A stretch of 64,000 bases of DNA. Source: PHAA01 sp040217755. GTDB lineage: Bacteria > Bacillota > Syntrophomonadia > Syntrophomonadales > Syntrophomonadaceae. The position numbers were made by a program, and so were the translations under genes. Within the stretch, counting starts at the first letter, position 1. Each line of letters begins with the position of its first letter. A model generated the notes under the pieces. It searched no databases. It saw only the letters and a program-made list of their open reading frames with translations, and was not told the DNA's origin. Location: assembly GCA_040217755.1 (NCBI GenBank), contig JBEHWJ010000004.1:1-64000 (forward strand). The letters run 5' to 3'. Shown piece by piece: positions 17,854 through 27,052 of this stretch.

Positions 17854-19224
17854 ATGACCACCAAATCCGGATCCTGGGTGCATATGGTTGGAATAGGAGG
17901 TGCGGGCATGAGTGGCATTGCCCGCGTACTCCGGGAACAGGGGGTCCGGGTAAGCGGTTCGGATCTGAATACCAATGGCATCACCGATCAGCTCGAAAAA
18001 ATCGGAGTTACGATATACCGCGGCCACTCCGCTTCAAACCTGGAGGCAGGGGTCAATCTGGTGGTCATCTCTTCGGCCATCCCTGCCGACAATGTGGAGG
18101 TGACAGCTGCCAAGGCCAAGGATATCCCAGTAATCAGGAGAGGACAGATGTTGGCCCGGATGGTCAATGAGCACCTGGGCCTGGCAGTGGCAGGGGCTCA
18201 TGGCAAGACTACCACCACCTCCATGCTGTATTCGGCCCTGGTGGGCTGCGGCCTGGATCCTACCATGATAGTCGGCGGAGAGATACAGGGTACGCAACTG
18301 CACGCCCGGCTGGGCGCCAACGACTATTTCGTGGTGGAGGCCGATGAGAGCGATGCATCATTCCTGGAAATCAAACCCTATGCGGCGATCGTGACCAATA
18401 TAGAAAATGACCATCTGGATTTTTACCAGTCGATGGATCGGCTGCAAGCAGCTTTCCGACAATTTCTGGGGCAAATCATGCCGGCAGGTTTCGCCATGGT
18501 ATATGGAGGAGATCCGTTGTTGCTCCAAATACGCGATGATCTGCCTACCCGGATATTGACGTACGGTGAAAGCGGCGACCGCCTGGATTATTACTTTGAT
18601 AACTGGGTACCAGAGGGGATGGGATCATCCTTTGAGGTATACCGGGGTACAGAGCGGTTGGGCCTGATGAAACTGTCCATACCCGGCAAACACAACGCTC
18701 TGAACGCCGTTGCCGCTGCCGCGGTGGCGGTTGAAATAGGCCAGGATTTCAGCCAGGTTGCCAAAGCCCTGCAGGCTTTTCCCGGTGCCAAACGGCGGTT
18801 TCAGATCATGGCCCGGGTCAAAGGCGTTACCATAGTTGATGATTACGCCCATCACCCCACCGAGATCAAAGCGACTATCCGGGGTGCCAGGCAATTCCAC
18901 CAGGATCGGCTGGTGGTGATTTTTCAACCGCACCGTTACAGCCGGACCCAGTTGTTATACAAACAATTTGGTGAAGCATTCCGGGAGGCCGACCTGGTCA
19001 TAATAACCGATATATATTCAGCCGGGGAGAACGCTATCGAAAATGTTACCGGTGAGCTGATCTATCAGGCGGCAGTGGCCGCCGGGTGTAATGCCAGATA
19101 CATCCCGGCCCTCGATGATGCGGAGGCCTTTCTCAAGGATAGGTTGGAGAATAATGACCTGCTGATAACCATGGGTGCCGGCGACGTGTGGAAGACGGGC
19201 GTTAAATTGGCGGAAAAGCTGTGA
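17854..19224 (+). CDS. murC: UDP-MurNAc:L-alanine ligase
   Basis: 456-residue Mur ligase adding the first stem residue. Seen: HMVGIGGAGMSGIARVL (UDP site), VAGAHGKTTTTSML (ATP site), VEADESDASFL and VDDYAHHPTEIKATI. ATG 17854 is preferred because AAGGAG (17840-17845) is eight bases upstream. The frame also opens at ATG 17821, which would add eleven residues without a ribosome site. No murB lies after it, unlike many dcw clusters. Confidence 0.96.
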   Translation: MTTKSGSWVHMVGIGGAGMSGIARVLREQGVRVSGSDLNTNGITDQLEKIGVTIYRGHSASNLEAGVNLVVISSAIPADNVEVTAAKAKDIPVIRRGQMLARMVNEHLGLAVAGAHGKTTTTSMLYSALVGCGLDPTMIVGGEIQGTQLHARLGANDYFVVEADESDASFLEIKPYAAIVTNIENDHLDFYQSMDRLQAAFRQFLGQIMPAGFAMVYGGDPLLLQIRDDLPTRILTYGESGDRLDYYFDNWVPEGMGSSFEVYRGTERLGLMKLSIPGKHNALNAVAAAAVAVEIGQDFSQVAKALQAFPGAKRRFQIMARVKGVTIVDDYAHHPTEIKATIRGARQFHQDRLVVIFQPHRYSRTQLLYKQFGEAFREADLVIITDIYSAGENAIENVTGELIYQAAVAAGCNARYIPALDDAEAFLKDRLENNDLLITMGAGDVWKTGVKLAEKL

Positions 19225-19256
19225 TTTTCCCTATGGTTTAAATGGAGGAATTATTA

Positions 19257-20513
19257 ATGGATAGATTACTGGTCAGAGGCGGGAGAGCCTTAAAAGGCCA
19301 GGTGGAAATCAGTGGTTCCAAGAACGCAATTCTCCCGATAATGGCGGCCAGCTTGATGTGCTGCGGCGAAGTGATCCTTAACGGGGTTCCGGAACTGGAC
19401 GATATAAACGTCATGTCCGAAGCCCTGGAACTGCTGGGTGCCAACGTGAGAAGGGAAGACCGGATTCTGATCATCGATGGCAGTTCAGCGGGCAGCAACG
19501 AGCTCCCCGAGATGATATCCAGGCGGATGAGAGCATCCAACCTGGTCATGGGACCCTTGCTGGGCCGATTCAAAGAGGCCCGGGTTGCATACCCGGGAGG
19601 CTGTGCTATAGGATCGCGGCCCATGGATCTGCACATTAAAGGCTTCCGCAACCTGGGATATCAGATTACCGAGGAACACGGGCTAATGATCGGTACGGCG
19701 GTTACCGCCCAGGGTAAAGAGGTGATGTTGGATGTCCCCAGTGTCGGTGCCACAGAAAATATCATGATGGCGGCAACCATGACACCTGGGACCACAATAA
19801 TCAGGAATGCGGCTCGTGAACCGGAGATCGTGGATCTGCAGAATTTTCTCAACCGTATGGGGGCGCGGGTAAAAGGGGCAGGTCTGGATACCATCCGTAT
19901 CGAAGGTGTACAAACGCTGGGCAGCGTTGAGCATACGGTCATACCAGACCGCATAGAAGCGGGAACTTATATGGTGGCAGGGGCCATCAGCCGCGGGGAT
20001 GTCTGGATACAGAATGTGGTCACCGAACACCTGCAGCCGTTGATGGCCAAACTTAGCGAGGTCGGGGTGGAAATCGTCCCCTGGTCGGGAGGCATCCGGA
20101 TACTGGGCCGCGCTCATTATCGTCCTACCGATGTGAAGACCATGCCATACCCTGGTTTTCCGACTGACATGCAAGCCCAGATGCTGGCACTGTTGGCAAC
20201 TATCCCTGGAACCAGCGTCGTCGTCGAAACCATTTTCGAAAACCGATTTATGCATGTACCGGAACTGCGTCGTATGGGTGCCGATATAAAGGTTGAGGGG
20301 CGGGTGGCCATCTTAAACGGTAAGTGCAATTGGGAAGGGGCAGCAGTCGAATCGTCCGACTTGCGGGCGGGGGCCGCGCTCATCCTGGCTGGCCTCTATG
20401 CCCGGGGGGAGACCCAGATTGGCAGGCTGGAGCACATCGACCGGGGTTATGAGAAGATTCATGAGAAGTTGGCCGGATTGGGGGCTGACGTCGAACGTAT
20501 CTCTTCCGAATAA
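19257..20513 (+). CDS. murA: UDP-GlcNAc 1-carboxyvinyltransferase
   Basis: 418-residue EPSP synthase-like enzyme catalysing the first committed step of peptidoglycan synthesis, with phosphoenolpyruvate. SGSKNAILPIMAASL binds substrate, and the loop GGCAIGSRPMDLH carries the catalytic Cys116, the residue that fosfomycin alkylates in this family. ATG 19257 has GGAGGA seven bases upstream; the in-frame ATG 19242 overlaps that site and is rejected. An intrinsic terminator follows, splitting the dcw cluster into two transcripts. Confidence 0.96.
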   Translation: MDRLLVRGGRALKGQVEISGSKNAILPIMAASLMCCGEVILNGVPELDDINVMSEALELLGANVRREDRILIIDGSSAGSNELPEMISRRMRASNLVMGPLLGRFKEARVAYPGGCAIGSRPMDLHIKGFRNLGYQITEEHGLMIGTAVTAQGKEVMLDVPSVGATENIMMAATMTPGTTIIRNAAREPEIVDLQNFLNRMGARVKGAGLDTIRIEGVQTLGSVEHTVIPDRIEAGTYMVAGAISRGDVWIQNVVTEHLQPLMAKLSEVGVEIVPWSGGIRILGRAHYRPTDVKTMPYPGFPTDMQAQMLALLATIPGTSVVVETIFENRFMHVPELRRMGADIKVEGRVAILNGKCNWEGAAVESSDLRAGAALILAGLYARGETQIGRLEHIDRGYEKIHEKLAGLGADVERISSE

Positions 20514-20548
20514 AAGAGTAAACCTGGGAGGCAGAATATATCCGATAT

Positions 20549-20589
20549 AAAGTGGTTGGGGCAAGGATTTGTCCATAACCACTTTTTTT
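20549..20589 (+). terminator. Intrinsic terminator after murA
   Basis: Perfect nine-base stem AAAGTGGTT (20549-20557) / AACCACTTT (20577-20585), with further pairing inside, followed by seven T residues. It ends the mraZ-murA transcript. Confidence 0.88.
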
Positions 20590-20645
20590 GTGCTGGTCTT
20601 CATTATTTATATTTATGAATACAATTAAACTGGGCTTCGGTTTAC

Positions 20646-20674
20646 TTCAAAGTCGGTTGATTCTTTGATATAAT
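20646..20674 (+). promoter_or_regulatory. Sigma-A-type promoter for ftsQ-ftsZ
   Basis: TTCAAA (20646-20651), 17 bases, then a consensus TATAAT (20669-20674), 46 bases before the ftsQ start and downstream of the murA terminator. Position and spacing support it; the -35 is only 4 of 6. Confidence 0.6.
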
Positions 20675-20720
20675 TGGCTTTATGATATGCCAAGGTTGAG
20701 GTGGATGGGAAGGGGAAGTT

Positions 20721-21458
20721 GTGGGGCGGAGGAATTTTGCGCGGAGGTTCAGCCTGGTTCTGTTGGCATTGGTAGCTTTGCTGTCTGCTTACCTCTTCAT
20801 GCACAGCTCTATATTTGACATAACCCAGATCAAGGTGAACGGCAACGAAAAGGTTACCCAGCAAGAAATACTGGCCTTGTCAGGGTTGACTCCAGGCATG
20901 AATATTTTTTCTTTGGACGAAAAATTGGCCGCCAAGTCTATCGAGGTCCATCCTATGATCAAGCAGGCCCAAATCAGGCGGCACCTGCTCAGCCGTGTTT
21001 CTATCGACGTTATTGAGAGGAAGGTATGGGCAGTCATACCTTTTAATGAATTGTTCCTATGCATAGATGACAGCGGAGTATGTTTCGACAAGCTTAACAA
21101 CGTTCCGGTCGACAATGATCTGATCATAACCCTGGAGACCGCTCCCGAATACGTAAATCTAGGGCAAACTGTCAATGCGCAGGCTACTGATATGATAAAA
21201 CAGGTGTGGCAGGCTATGGCCAGCGAACAGCATGCCCTCATATCGGAGATATATTACCAAATGGATGGAACTTTGAAGATTTATACCCTGCAGGGGACCG
21301 AAGTCCGGTTTGGAAATCTGGAGAGATTGGACGAGAAGGTGAAGATGTTCAGCGAGGTTCTGGATATGGAAAAGGATATGAGCAAAAAAGGCACCGACAA
21401 ACTGGAGTATGTCGATATCCGTTTCAAGGGTGAGCCGGTTGTAAAAACCAAAGGTTAG
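20721..21458 (+). CDS. ftsQ: Cell division protein FtsQ/DivIB
   Basis: 245-residue bitopic division protein: short basic N-terminus, one membrane span at about residues 9-27 (SLVLLALVALLSAYLFMHS), then a POTRA domain beginning ITQIKVNGNEKVTQQEIL and a beta domain. It is a septal scaffold with FtsL and DivIC. Start is GTG 20721 after GGGGAAG; no in-frame ATG lies upstream. First gene of the second dcw transcript. Confidence 0.93.
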   Translation: MGRRNFARRFSLVLLALVALLSAYLFMHSSIFDITQIKVNGNEKVTQQEILALSGLTPGMNIFSLDEKLAAKSIEVHPMIKQAQIRRHLLSRVSIDVIERKVWAVIPFNELFLCIDDSGVCFDKLNNVPVDNDLIITLETAPEYVNLGQTVNAQATDMIKQVWQAMASEQHALISEIYYQMDGTLKIYTLQGTEVRFGNLERLDEKVKMFSEVLDMEKDMSKKGTDKLEYVDIRFKGEPVVKTKG

Positions 21459-21468
21459 GGGTGAAAAG

Positions 21469-22173
21469 ATGCGCGATAGAACGGGCAAAATTGCGATAAT
21501 GGCCATATGCGTGATTGTGGGTATAATGTTATCGGTTCAGTACCGGACCTCAGAAAGTTATGGCCCTAATTTGCGTACCACCAGGGTCGACGACCTGGCC
21601 GCCACCAACAGCGCCCTGATCAAAGAAAACCGTAACTTGTCAGAAGAAATCGTCGAGTTGAGGGAAAAGCTTACCAACGTCGATAATGAAAGCCAGCTTA
21701 CTGCAGACCTGCAGGATGAACTGCGCAAATCCAATATGGCAGCGGGCTTGACCACAGTTATCGGGCCGGGCATAATCGTGACCCTGAACGACAATCCCAA
21801 GGCACTGCCGCCGGGAGAAAACCCCAACGCTTACCTGGTCCATGACAGCGATATTTTGAGTATCGTAAACGAGATAAAAGCTTCCGGGGCGGAAGCTATA
21901 TCCGTCAATGACCAACGCATCATGGCCATGTCCGAGATACGCTGTGCCGGTACAACCATACTGGTGAACTGGAACAAGATCGGTCCCCCCTTTGTGATCA
22001 AGGCTATCGGCAACCAGCAGCTGCTGGAGAGCGGATTGAGCATCAAGGGCGGAAAATTGGAGGAACTCAATACATTTGGTTTGCAGACCCAGCTGGTCCG
22101 AAGCGATAATATCGAGATACCTGCTTATACCGGTGCGATGAAATTCCAATATTCTACTCCTAAACAAAAATAA
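21469..22173 (+). CDS. DUF881 family membrane-anchored protein (YlxW/YlxX-like)
   Basis: 234 residues: one membrane span at about residues 8-24, a coiled coil at about 45-80 (SALIKENRNLSEEIVELREK), then the DUF881 domain (GPGIIVTLNDNPKALPPGE; RCAGTTILVNW). Family members lie between ftsQ and ftsA in many Firmicutes. Bacillus has two copies (ylxW, ylxX) and only one is seen here. Molecular function is not established; position implies a division or envelope role. It lies 10 bases after ftsQ. Confidence 0.88.
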   Translation: MRDRTGKIAIMAICVIVGIMLSVQYRTSESYGPNLRTTRVDDLAATNSALIKENRNLSEEIVELREKLTNVDNESQLTADLQDELRKSNMAAGLTTVIGPGIIVTLNDNPKALPPGENPNAYLVHDSDILSIVNEIKASGAEAISVNDQRIMAMSEIRCAGTTILVNWNKIGPPFVIKAIGNQQLLESGLSIKGGKLEELNTFGLQTQLVRSDNIEIPAYTGAMKFQYSTPKQK

Positions 22174-22182
22174 AAGGCGTGA

Positions 22183-22527
22183 TTGGTTGACATGTGGTGG
22201 ATAACCCTGTTATGTCTGGCTCTGGGACTGTTTATAGGCTATCAATTACCGATATTTCTGCCGCCATCGATGGTAGAGTACGTATCCATTGGGGTGTTGG
22301 CGGCTATGGATTCGGTACTGGGGGGCATCCGTGCTTTTATGGAGGATGCTTTCGATACCACCATATTCATAACCGGTTTTTTTACCAATTCTTTGCTGGC
22401 GGCGGCATTTGCTTATTTTGGCGATAAATTGGGGTTAGAGTTGTACCTGGCCGCAGTAGTGGTGTTTGGGGTTAGGTTATTCCAGAATATGGGGATAATA
22501 CGTCGATATTTATTGAAAAAGTACTGA
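22183..22527 (+). CDS. sbp: Small basic protein Sbp (DUF1290)
   Basis: 114-residue integral membrane protein with three hydrophobic spans. The blocks VLAAMDSVLGGIRAFMED and LYLAAVVVFGVRLFQNMGIIRRYLL match Bacillus Sbp closely. TTG 22183, close behind AAAAGGCGTGA, is the better-placed start. ATG 22192 would give the MWW start seen in Bacillus but is farther from that site. Function unknown; it is conserved beside ftsA. Confidence 0.85.
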   Translation: MVDMWWITLLCLALGLFIGYQLPIFLPPSMVEYVSIGVLAAMDSVLGGIRAFMEDAFDTTIFITGFFTNSLLAAAFAYFGDKLGLELYLAAVVVFGVRLFQNMGIIRRYLLKKY

Positions 22528-22607
22528 TAAAACAAAGCTCCAAAAAAAGGAATATAGTTGCGTTTGTAGTATTTAGATGATAGAAATCGTATGAGGAGTG
22601 CTTTAAA

Positions 22608-23837
22608 ATTATCAAACGCAACATAGTGGTGGGTTTGGATATCGGTACCTGCGAAGTGAAGGCGGCTTTAGGGGTGATGAATCATCTGCAGGAGGTTCAT
22701 GTTCTGGGGATGGCCCGAACCCCTTCAGCTGGTCTGCGCAAAGGAAACATTATCGATATAGAGAGTACGTCACGTTCCATCGATAACTGTCTGAATGAAT
22801 TGGAGAGGCTGACCGGAAGAGAGATTTTAAGCACGGTAACAGGTTTCTCCAGTATCAGCATGGTTGCCGTCAACAACCGGGCGGTGATTGCTGTAGGTAA
22901 CCCGGATAACGTGATCACCCATGAAGATAAAGAAAGGGTCCTGGGTTCAGCCACCAATATCTCCTTGCCTCCGGACAAAAAGATTATCCAGGTAATAGAG
23001 AGACAATACATTATCGATGGTTATGATGGTGTCCGGGATCCGGTGGGGATGGTGGGAAATCGCCTGGAAGCCGAAGCCCTGGTGATCTACGCTGCTACTG
23101 CGGCAATGCAGAATCTGCAACGGAGCGCCCAGCGCATCAACCTTTCCCTAGAGGAGACCATTTATAATCAATTGCTTATAGCCGAATCAGTTTTGTTACC
23201 GGCCGAGAAGGAGATGGGGGTTGCCCTGATAGACATGGGCGCCGGGACTACAGAGATCAGCATATTCACTCAAGGCACTATTCTGTCGACTTCGGTGTTG
23301 CCCATCGGCGGTGATTATGTTACCAAAGACCTGGCCATTGTCCTCCGCACCTCGATAGAGGAGGCAACCCGCATCAAGGAACAGTTCGGCCTGGCCTCGC
23401 CTGAAATGGCCCCCGACGATGTAATGATAGAAATTCACAATATCCAGGGAAATGAAGCCAAGCAAGTACCCCAAAAATTGGTTGCGGAAATAATTTCTGC
23501 ACGGGTTTTTGAAATGATGGAAATGATTTATACTGAATTACAGCAGTTGGGTGATATAAACAAATTAGCCGGAGGTATCGTATTCACTGGCGGAGGGGCA
23601 CAGCTGCAGGGCTTTATCGCATTGATGGAAGATTACATGGATGTACCGGTTCGATTGGGAAGGCCAGATAACATCAAGGGACTCAGTTCGGAACTCAACC
23701 AGCCTCAAAACTCCGTTGCCCTGGGGGGATTGATCTGTGGCCTTAGCAGTCTGGATCCGGTGCTGATAGAGAACCAACCAGGGGTTTCCCGTATGTTGGG
23801 CAAAATCAATTATTGGTTGAAGGATTTATTTTCTTAA
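22608..23837 (+). CDS. ftsA: Cell division protein FtsA, probable ATT start
   Basis: Actin-like ATPase (about 409 residues) that tethers FtsZ to the membrane and recruits the divisome. Seen: VVGLDIGTCEVKA (phosphate 1), the SHS2-like 1C region, LIDMGAGTTEISIF (phosphate 2) and GGIVFTGGGAQLQGF (adenosine motif). A stop at 22581 limits the frame. The only good ribosome site, GAGGAG (22593-22598), is nine bases before ATT 22608, giving IKRNIVVGLDIGT, a normal FtsA N-terminus. The first conventional start, GTG 22626, is 27 bases from that site. A C-terminal amphipathic helix (INYWLKDLFS) is present for membrane binding. FtsZ follows after 18 bases. Confidence 0.93.
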   Translation: MIKRNIVVGLDIGTCEVKAALGVMNHLQEVHVLGMARTPSAGLRKGNIIDIESTSRSIDNCLNELERLTGREILSTVTGFSSISMVAVNNRAVIAVGNPDNVITHEDKERVLGSATNISLPPDKKIIQVIERQYIIDGYDGVRDPVGMVGNRLEAEALVIYAATAAMQNLQRSAQRINLSLEETIYNQLLIAESVLLPAEKEMGVALIDMGAGTTEISIFTQGTILSTSVLPIGGDYVTKDLAIVLRTSIEEATRIKEQFGLASPEMAPDDVMIEIHNIQGNEAKQVPQKLVAEIISARVFEMMEMIYTELQQLGDINKLAGGIVFTGGGAQLQGFIALMEDYMDVPVRLGRPDNIKGLSSELNQPQNSVALGGLICGLSSLDPVLIENQPGVSRMLGKINYWLKDLFS

Positions 23838-23855
23838 ATTTGAGGAGGGTAAAAT

Positions 23856-24935
23856 ATGCCGTTGGATTTCGATGTGGAGATGCAGCAGTTTGCCGACATT
23901 AAGGTCATAGGTGTTGGCGGTGGGGGGAGCAACGCCATTAACAGGATGATCGAGGCTAATCTTAAAGGGGTCGAATTTATTGCTGTCAATACCGACTCCC
24001 AGGCCTTGGCATTATCGAAAGCGGAAAAGAAGATCCAGGTAGGCGGGAAACTTACCAAAGGCCTCGGCGCAGGAGCTGATCCCGACATCGGAATGAAAGC
24101 GGCGGAAGAAAGCGAAGATGAGATCGTCCGTGCCCTGCAAGGTGCTGACATGGTATTTGTGACGGCGGGTATGGGTGGGGGGACCGGTACCGGAGGAGCG
24201 CCGATCATCGCCCGGGTGGCCAAACGGATGGGGGCGCTGACGGTAGGAGTAGTGACCAAGCCCTTCTTGTTTGAAGGACGTAAAAGAAATCTGCAGGCCG
24301 AAAAGGGCATACAGGCACTGAGGGAAGAAGTGGACAGTCTCATCACTATCCCCAATGACCGGCTCCTGCAGGTAGTGCAGAAGAATACCCCGGTCAATGA
24401 TGCCTTCCGCGTGGCTGACGACATCCTGCGCCAGGGCGTTCAAGGCATTTCCGACCTTATCGCCATTCCCGGCTTAATTAACTGTGATTTTGCCGATGTG
24501 CAGACGGTGATGAAAAATACCGGATCGGCATTGATGGGCATAGGCCAGGCCAAGGGCGAGAGCCGCGCTGCTGAAGCAGCCCGGCAGGCTATCTCCAGCC
24601 CGCTGCTGGAGACCTCCATCGAGGGTGCCAAAGGAGTTCTGTTCAATATCAGCGGCGGCGAGGACCTGACCTTGTTCGAGATCCAAGAGGCGGCGGCCAT
24701 CATCCATGAATCGGCTGACGCCGAGGCCAACATCATTTTTGGAGCCAATACCGATGAGTCGCTTGGTGATGAAGTAAGGGTAACCGTCATAGCAACAGGT
24801 TTTGATGGGCCCCGACTGCAGCCCGGCAGTGAACCGGTGCAGCGCCAGCCACGCCAGGCAGGCGGGCGGCCGGCCCCCTCTTTCCTTGATCGCAATGATC
24901 TGGAGATACCTCCTTTCGTTTTAAAGCGTAAATAA
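23856..24935 (+). CDS. ftsZ: Cell division GTPase FtsZ
   Basis: 359-residue tubulin homologue forming the Z ring. Seen: GVGGGGSNAINRM, the tubulin signature GMGGGTGTGGAP near residue 107, and DDILRQGVQGISDLI. After a short linker the C-terminal peptide DLEIPPFVLKRK is the docking site for FtsA and SepF-type partners. GAGGAGGG precedes the ATG. A terminator follows. Confidence 0.98.
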   Translation: MPLDFDVEMQQFADIKVIGVGGGGSNAINRMIEANLKGVEFIAVNTDSQALALSKAEKKIQVGGKLTKGLGAGADPDIGMKAAEESEDEIVRALQGADMVFVTAGMGGGTGTGGAPIIARVAKRMGALTVGVVTKPFLFEGRKRNLQAEKGIQALREEVDSLITIPNDRLLQVVQKNTPVNDAFRVADDILRQGVQGISDLIAIPGLINCDFADVQTVMKNTGSALMGIGQAKGESRAAEAARQAISSPLLETSIEGAKGVLFNISGGEDLTLFEIQEAAAIIHESADAEANIIFGANTDESLGDEVRVTVIATGFDGPRLQPGSEPVQRQPRQAGGRPAPSFLDRNDLEIPPFVLKRK

Positions 24936-24965
24936 AAAAAGGACTATAGCAATATAAGATTCCCC

Positions 24966-24995
24966 AAGCCAGTTTCTATTTGAGGCTGGCTTTTT
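24966..24995 (+). terminator. Intrinsic terminator after ftsZ
   Basis: AAGCCAG (24966-24972) pairs with CTGGCTT (24986-24992) and the T run extends to 24995. It closes the ftsQ-ftsZ transcript. Confidence 0.8.
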
Positions 24996-25251
24996 CGCTG
25001 CCCTGAATGCTGCGGTGTTCAATGAGCTGGTCGATCCTTAACGGGCCCCCCCAGCCGCCATGATGAGGGTGGGGAAATGCCCGTATATTGGCTATAAATG
25101 GGATAAGATAATCGTCCCTGGCATCCCTAAAACAACAAATTAATGCTACCGGTTTCTAGTATAATTTGGCAGACATATATCCCGACCGCGGCCATATAAA
25201 TGAAAAGACGTACTATTCGTGTGCAAAAATACGGATTGATAGGTGAGCTGG
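24996..25251 (+). other. Non-coding region before spoIIGA
   Basis: No gene is seen. A consensus TATAAT lies at 25160-25165, about 90 bases before spoIIGA, and could be the -10 of the sporulation promoter. In Bacillus the spoIIG promoter is activated by Spo0A through a widely spaced -35. No clear -35 or Spo0A box (TGTCGAA-like) could be found here. Confidence 0.35.
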
Positions 25252-26133
25252 TTGAACCAACCGGTAGTTTATGCCGACGTAACGTTCCTGGTGAACTTCA
25301 CCATGGATTATATCATCCTGTGGTCCGCTTCCAAGTTGGCAGGGAGGAAAACCGCCTGTTGGCGGTTTGCGGGCGTGGCCGTCCTGGGGGGAATATATGG
25401 GGTGGGGAATTTGATCTCTGACCTGAATTTCCTATATAGTTGGCCGGCCAAGATATTGTTTTCCCTGCTCATGGTGATGTTGGCCTTTCCTGGGCGGGGA
25501 TGGCCGGATTTCAGGAAGACCCTCTTGGCTTTCTACGGCGTAAGCTTTGTGGCCGCCGGGGCTACCATAGCCCTAAGTTACCAGATCAATCAAACCGGGG
25601 GGAGCAGGGAGTTTTCTTTATGGTGGCTTCTGGGAGGCGTATTTTGCGCTATACTGGTGGGCTATCAAGGGGAAAAATATTTGGCCCGTAAAGTCATCCC
25701 CGATCTCTTGAAATACAAGGTCGAATTGCATTTCGGGAACAGAATATGTCGAGGTGAAGGTTTCCTGGATACCGGCAACCATCTGCGGGACCCACTTACC
25801 CGCCGACCGGTGGTCGTGGCTGAATACGAATTGCTCCAGAAATGTATCCCCCGCGACTGCCGGGCTATCATAGAGAACATCCATGACCAGAATGATATTC
25901 TCGAAGCGTTGGGCAGCAGCAGTTGGGCCAACCGCCTGCGTTTGATTCCTTTTACTTCCATAGGCCAGAAGAACGGTATGATGGTTGGATTCAGATGTGA
26001 CCAGGTCATTGTAGATCCTGGACAGCTGTCAAAGTTATATAAGAACCTGGTGGTAGGTGTATACCTCGATAAATTGACAGTCGAAGACGATTACCAATTA
26101 CTGATCCCGTCTGAAATACTGCAGACTGCGTAG
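25252..26133 (+). CDS. spoIIGA: Sporulation sigma-E processing peptidase SpoIIGA
   Basis: 293-residue membrane aspartic protease that cleaves pro-sigma-E in the mother cell after a signal from the forespore. The N-terminal half has five hydrophobic spans. The soluble half contains LDTGNHLRDPLTRRPVV, aligning with the Bacillus DSGN active site (catalytic Asp near residue 173), and RLIPFTSIGQKNGM. TTG 25252 is chosen because AGGTGAG (25241-25247) lies just upstream. GTG 25243 is a three-residue-longer alternative overlapping that site. sigE follows after 12 bases. Confidence 0.93.
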   Translation: MNQPVVYADVTFLVNFTMDYIILWSASKLAGRKTACWRFAGVAVLGGIYGVGNLISDLNFLYSWPAKILFSLLMVMLAFPGRGWPDFRKTLLAFYGVSFVAAGATIALSYQINQTGGSREFSLWWLLGGVFCAILVGYQGEKYLARKVIPDLLKYKVELHFGNRICRGEGFLDTGNHLRDPLTRRPVVVAEYELLQKCIPRDCRAIIENIHDQNDILEALGSSSWANRLRLIPFTSIGQKNGMMVGFRCDQVIVDPGQLSKLYKNLVVGVYLDKLTVEDDYQLLIPSEILQTA

Positions 26134-26145
26134 GAGGAATGATAG

Positions 26146-26868
26146 ATGAAAATTGGCGAGAAACTGGCTGCCTGGAAAATGCTTTTGGTGCAATGGTATA
26201 TCAGGAGGCGATTACCGGATTACGTTCATTATATCGGTTCGACCGAGATTCTGCCTCCACCCCTGAAGGATCAGGAGGAAAGCGGCCTTATTGCCCGATT
26301 GGACCAGGGAGACCAAGAAGTAAAAACGACCCTCATCGAACACAATCTGCGTTTAGTAGTGTACATAGCCAAAAAATTCGAAAATACCGGCATAAATATC
26401 GAGGACCTGGTTTCAATCGGTACTATCGGGTTAATAAAAGCAGTCAACACTTTTGAACCCAAAAAAAACATCAAACTGGCCACCTATGCATCCCGTTGCA
26501 TCGAGAATGAAATTTTAATGTATTTGCGCCGCAATCAAAAAAACCGGGCTGAAGTATCGCTGGATGAACCGCTCAATATCGATTGGGATGGGAACGAATT
26601 GCTTCTGTCAGACATTTTGGGTACTGAAGGGGATATGATATATAAAAAGATCGAGGGAGAAGTGGAGAAATCTTTATTATGGCAGGCCATGCACAAACTG
26701 ACCCCGCGCGAGCATACCATAATCAGACTGCGTTTCGGCTTAAATGATGGAGCGGAAAAAACGCAGAAGGAGGTGGCTGACTTACTGGGTATTTCCCAAT
26801 CCTACATCAGCCGGCTGGAAAAAAGGATCCTCAAACGCTTGAACCGGGAAATACGTAAGATAGAGTAA
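26146..26868 (+). CDS. sigE: Sporulation sigma factor E (as pro-protein)
   Basis: 240-residue sigma-70 family factor for the early mother cell. An N-terminal pro-sequence (residues 1 to about 30, ending near YVHYIGSTEILPPPL) resembles the region SpoIIGA removes in Bacillus. Regions 2 (NLRLVVYIAKKFENTG; DLVSIGTIGLIKAVNTF) and 4 (LTPREHTIIRLRFGL; LGISQSYISRLEKRIL) are intact. AGGAGGA is close upstream. A terminator separates it from sigG. Confidence 0.96.
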   Translation: MKIGEKLAAWKMLLVQWYIRRRLPDYVHYIGSTEILPPPLKDQEESGLIARLDQGDQEVKTTLIEHNLRLVVYIAKKFENTGINIEDLVSIGTIGLIKAVNTFEPKKNIKLATYASRCIENEILMYLRRNQKNRAEVSLDEPLNIDWDGNELLLSDILGTEGDMIYKKIEGEVEKSLLWQAMHKLTPREHTIIRLRFGLNDGAEKTQKEVADLLGISQSYISRLEKRILKRLNREIRKIE

Positions 26869-26899
26869 CAGCATCGCTGAAGCGAACGATTATATCGAA

Positions 26900-26927
26900 A
26901 AAAAGAGCCTGGGCCGGGGCTCTTTTT
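26900..26927. terminator. Intrinsic terminator between sigE and sigG
   Basis: AAAAAGAGCC (26900-26909) and GGCTCTTTTT (26918-26927) form a ten-base stem around an eight-base loop. Symmetry would allow function in both directions, but only plus-strand genes flank it. Confidence 0.85.
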
Positions 26928-27052
26928 CGTATTTTCTACGAGAATAAGAAGGGGCACATAAGTAAATAATTAAGAACAGACTTGGATGTATGAGAAATAT
27001 GAATGGCTCTTCCCTACCAACAGCAGCGAATATGGAGAGAAGGGGTGGCTTT

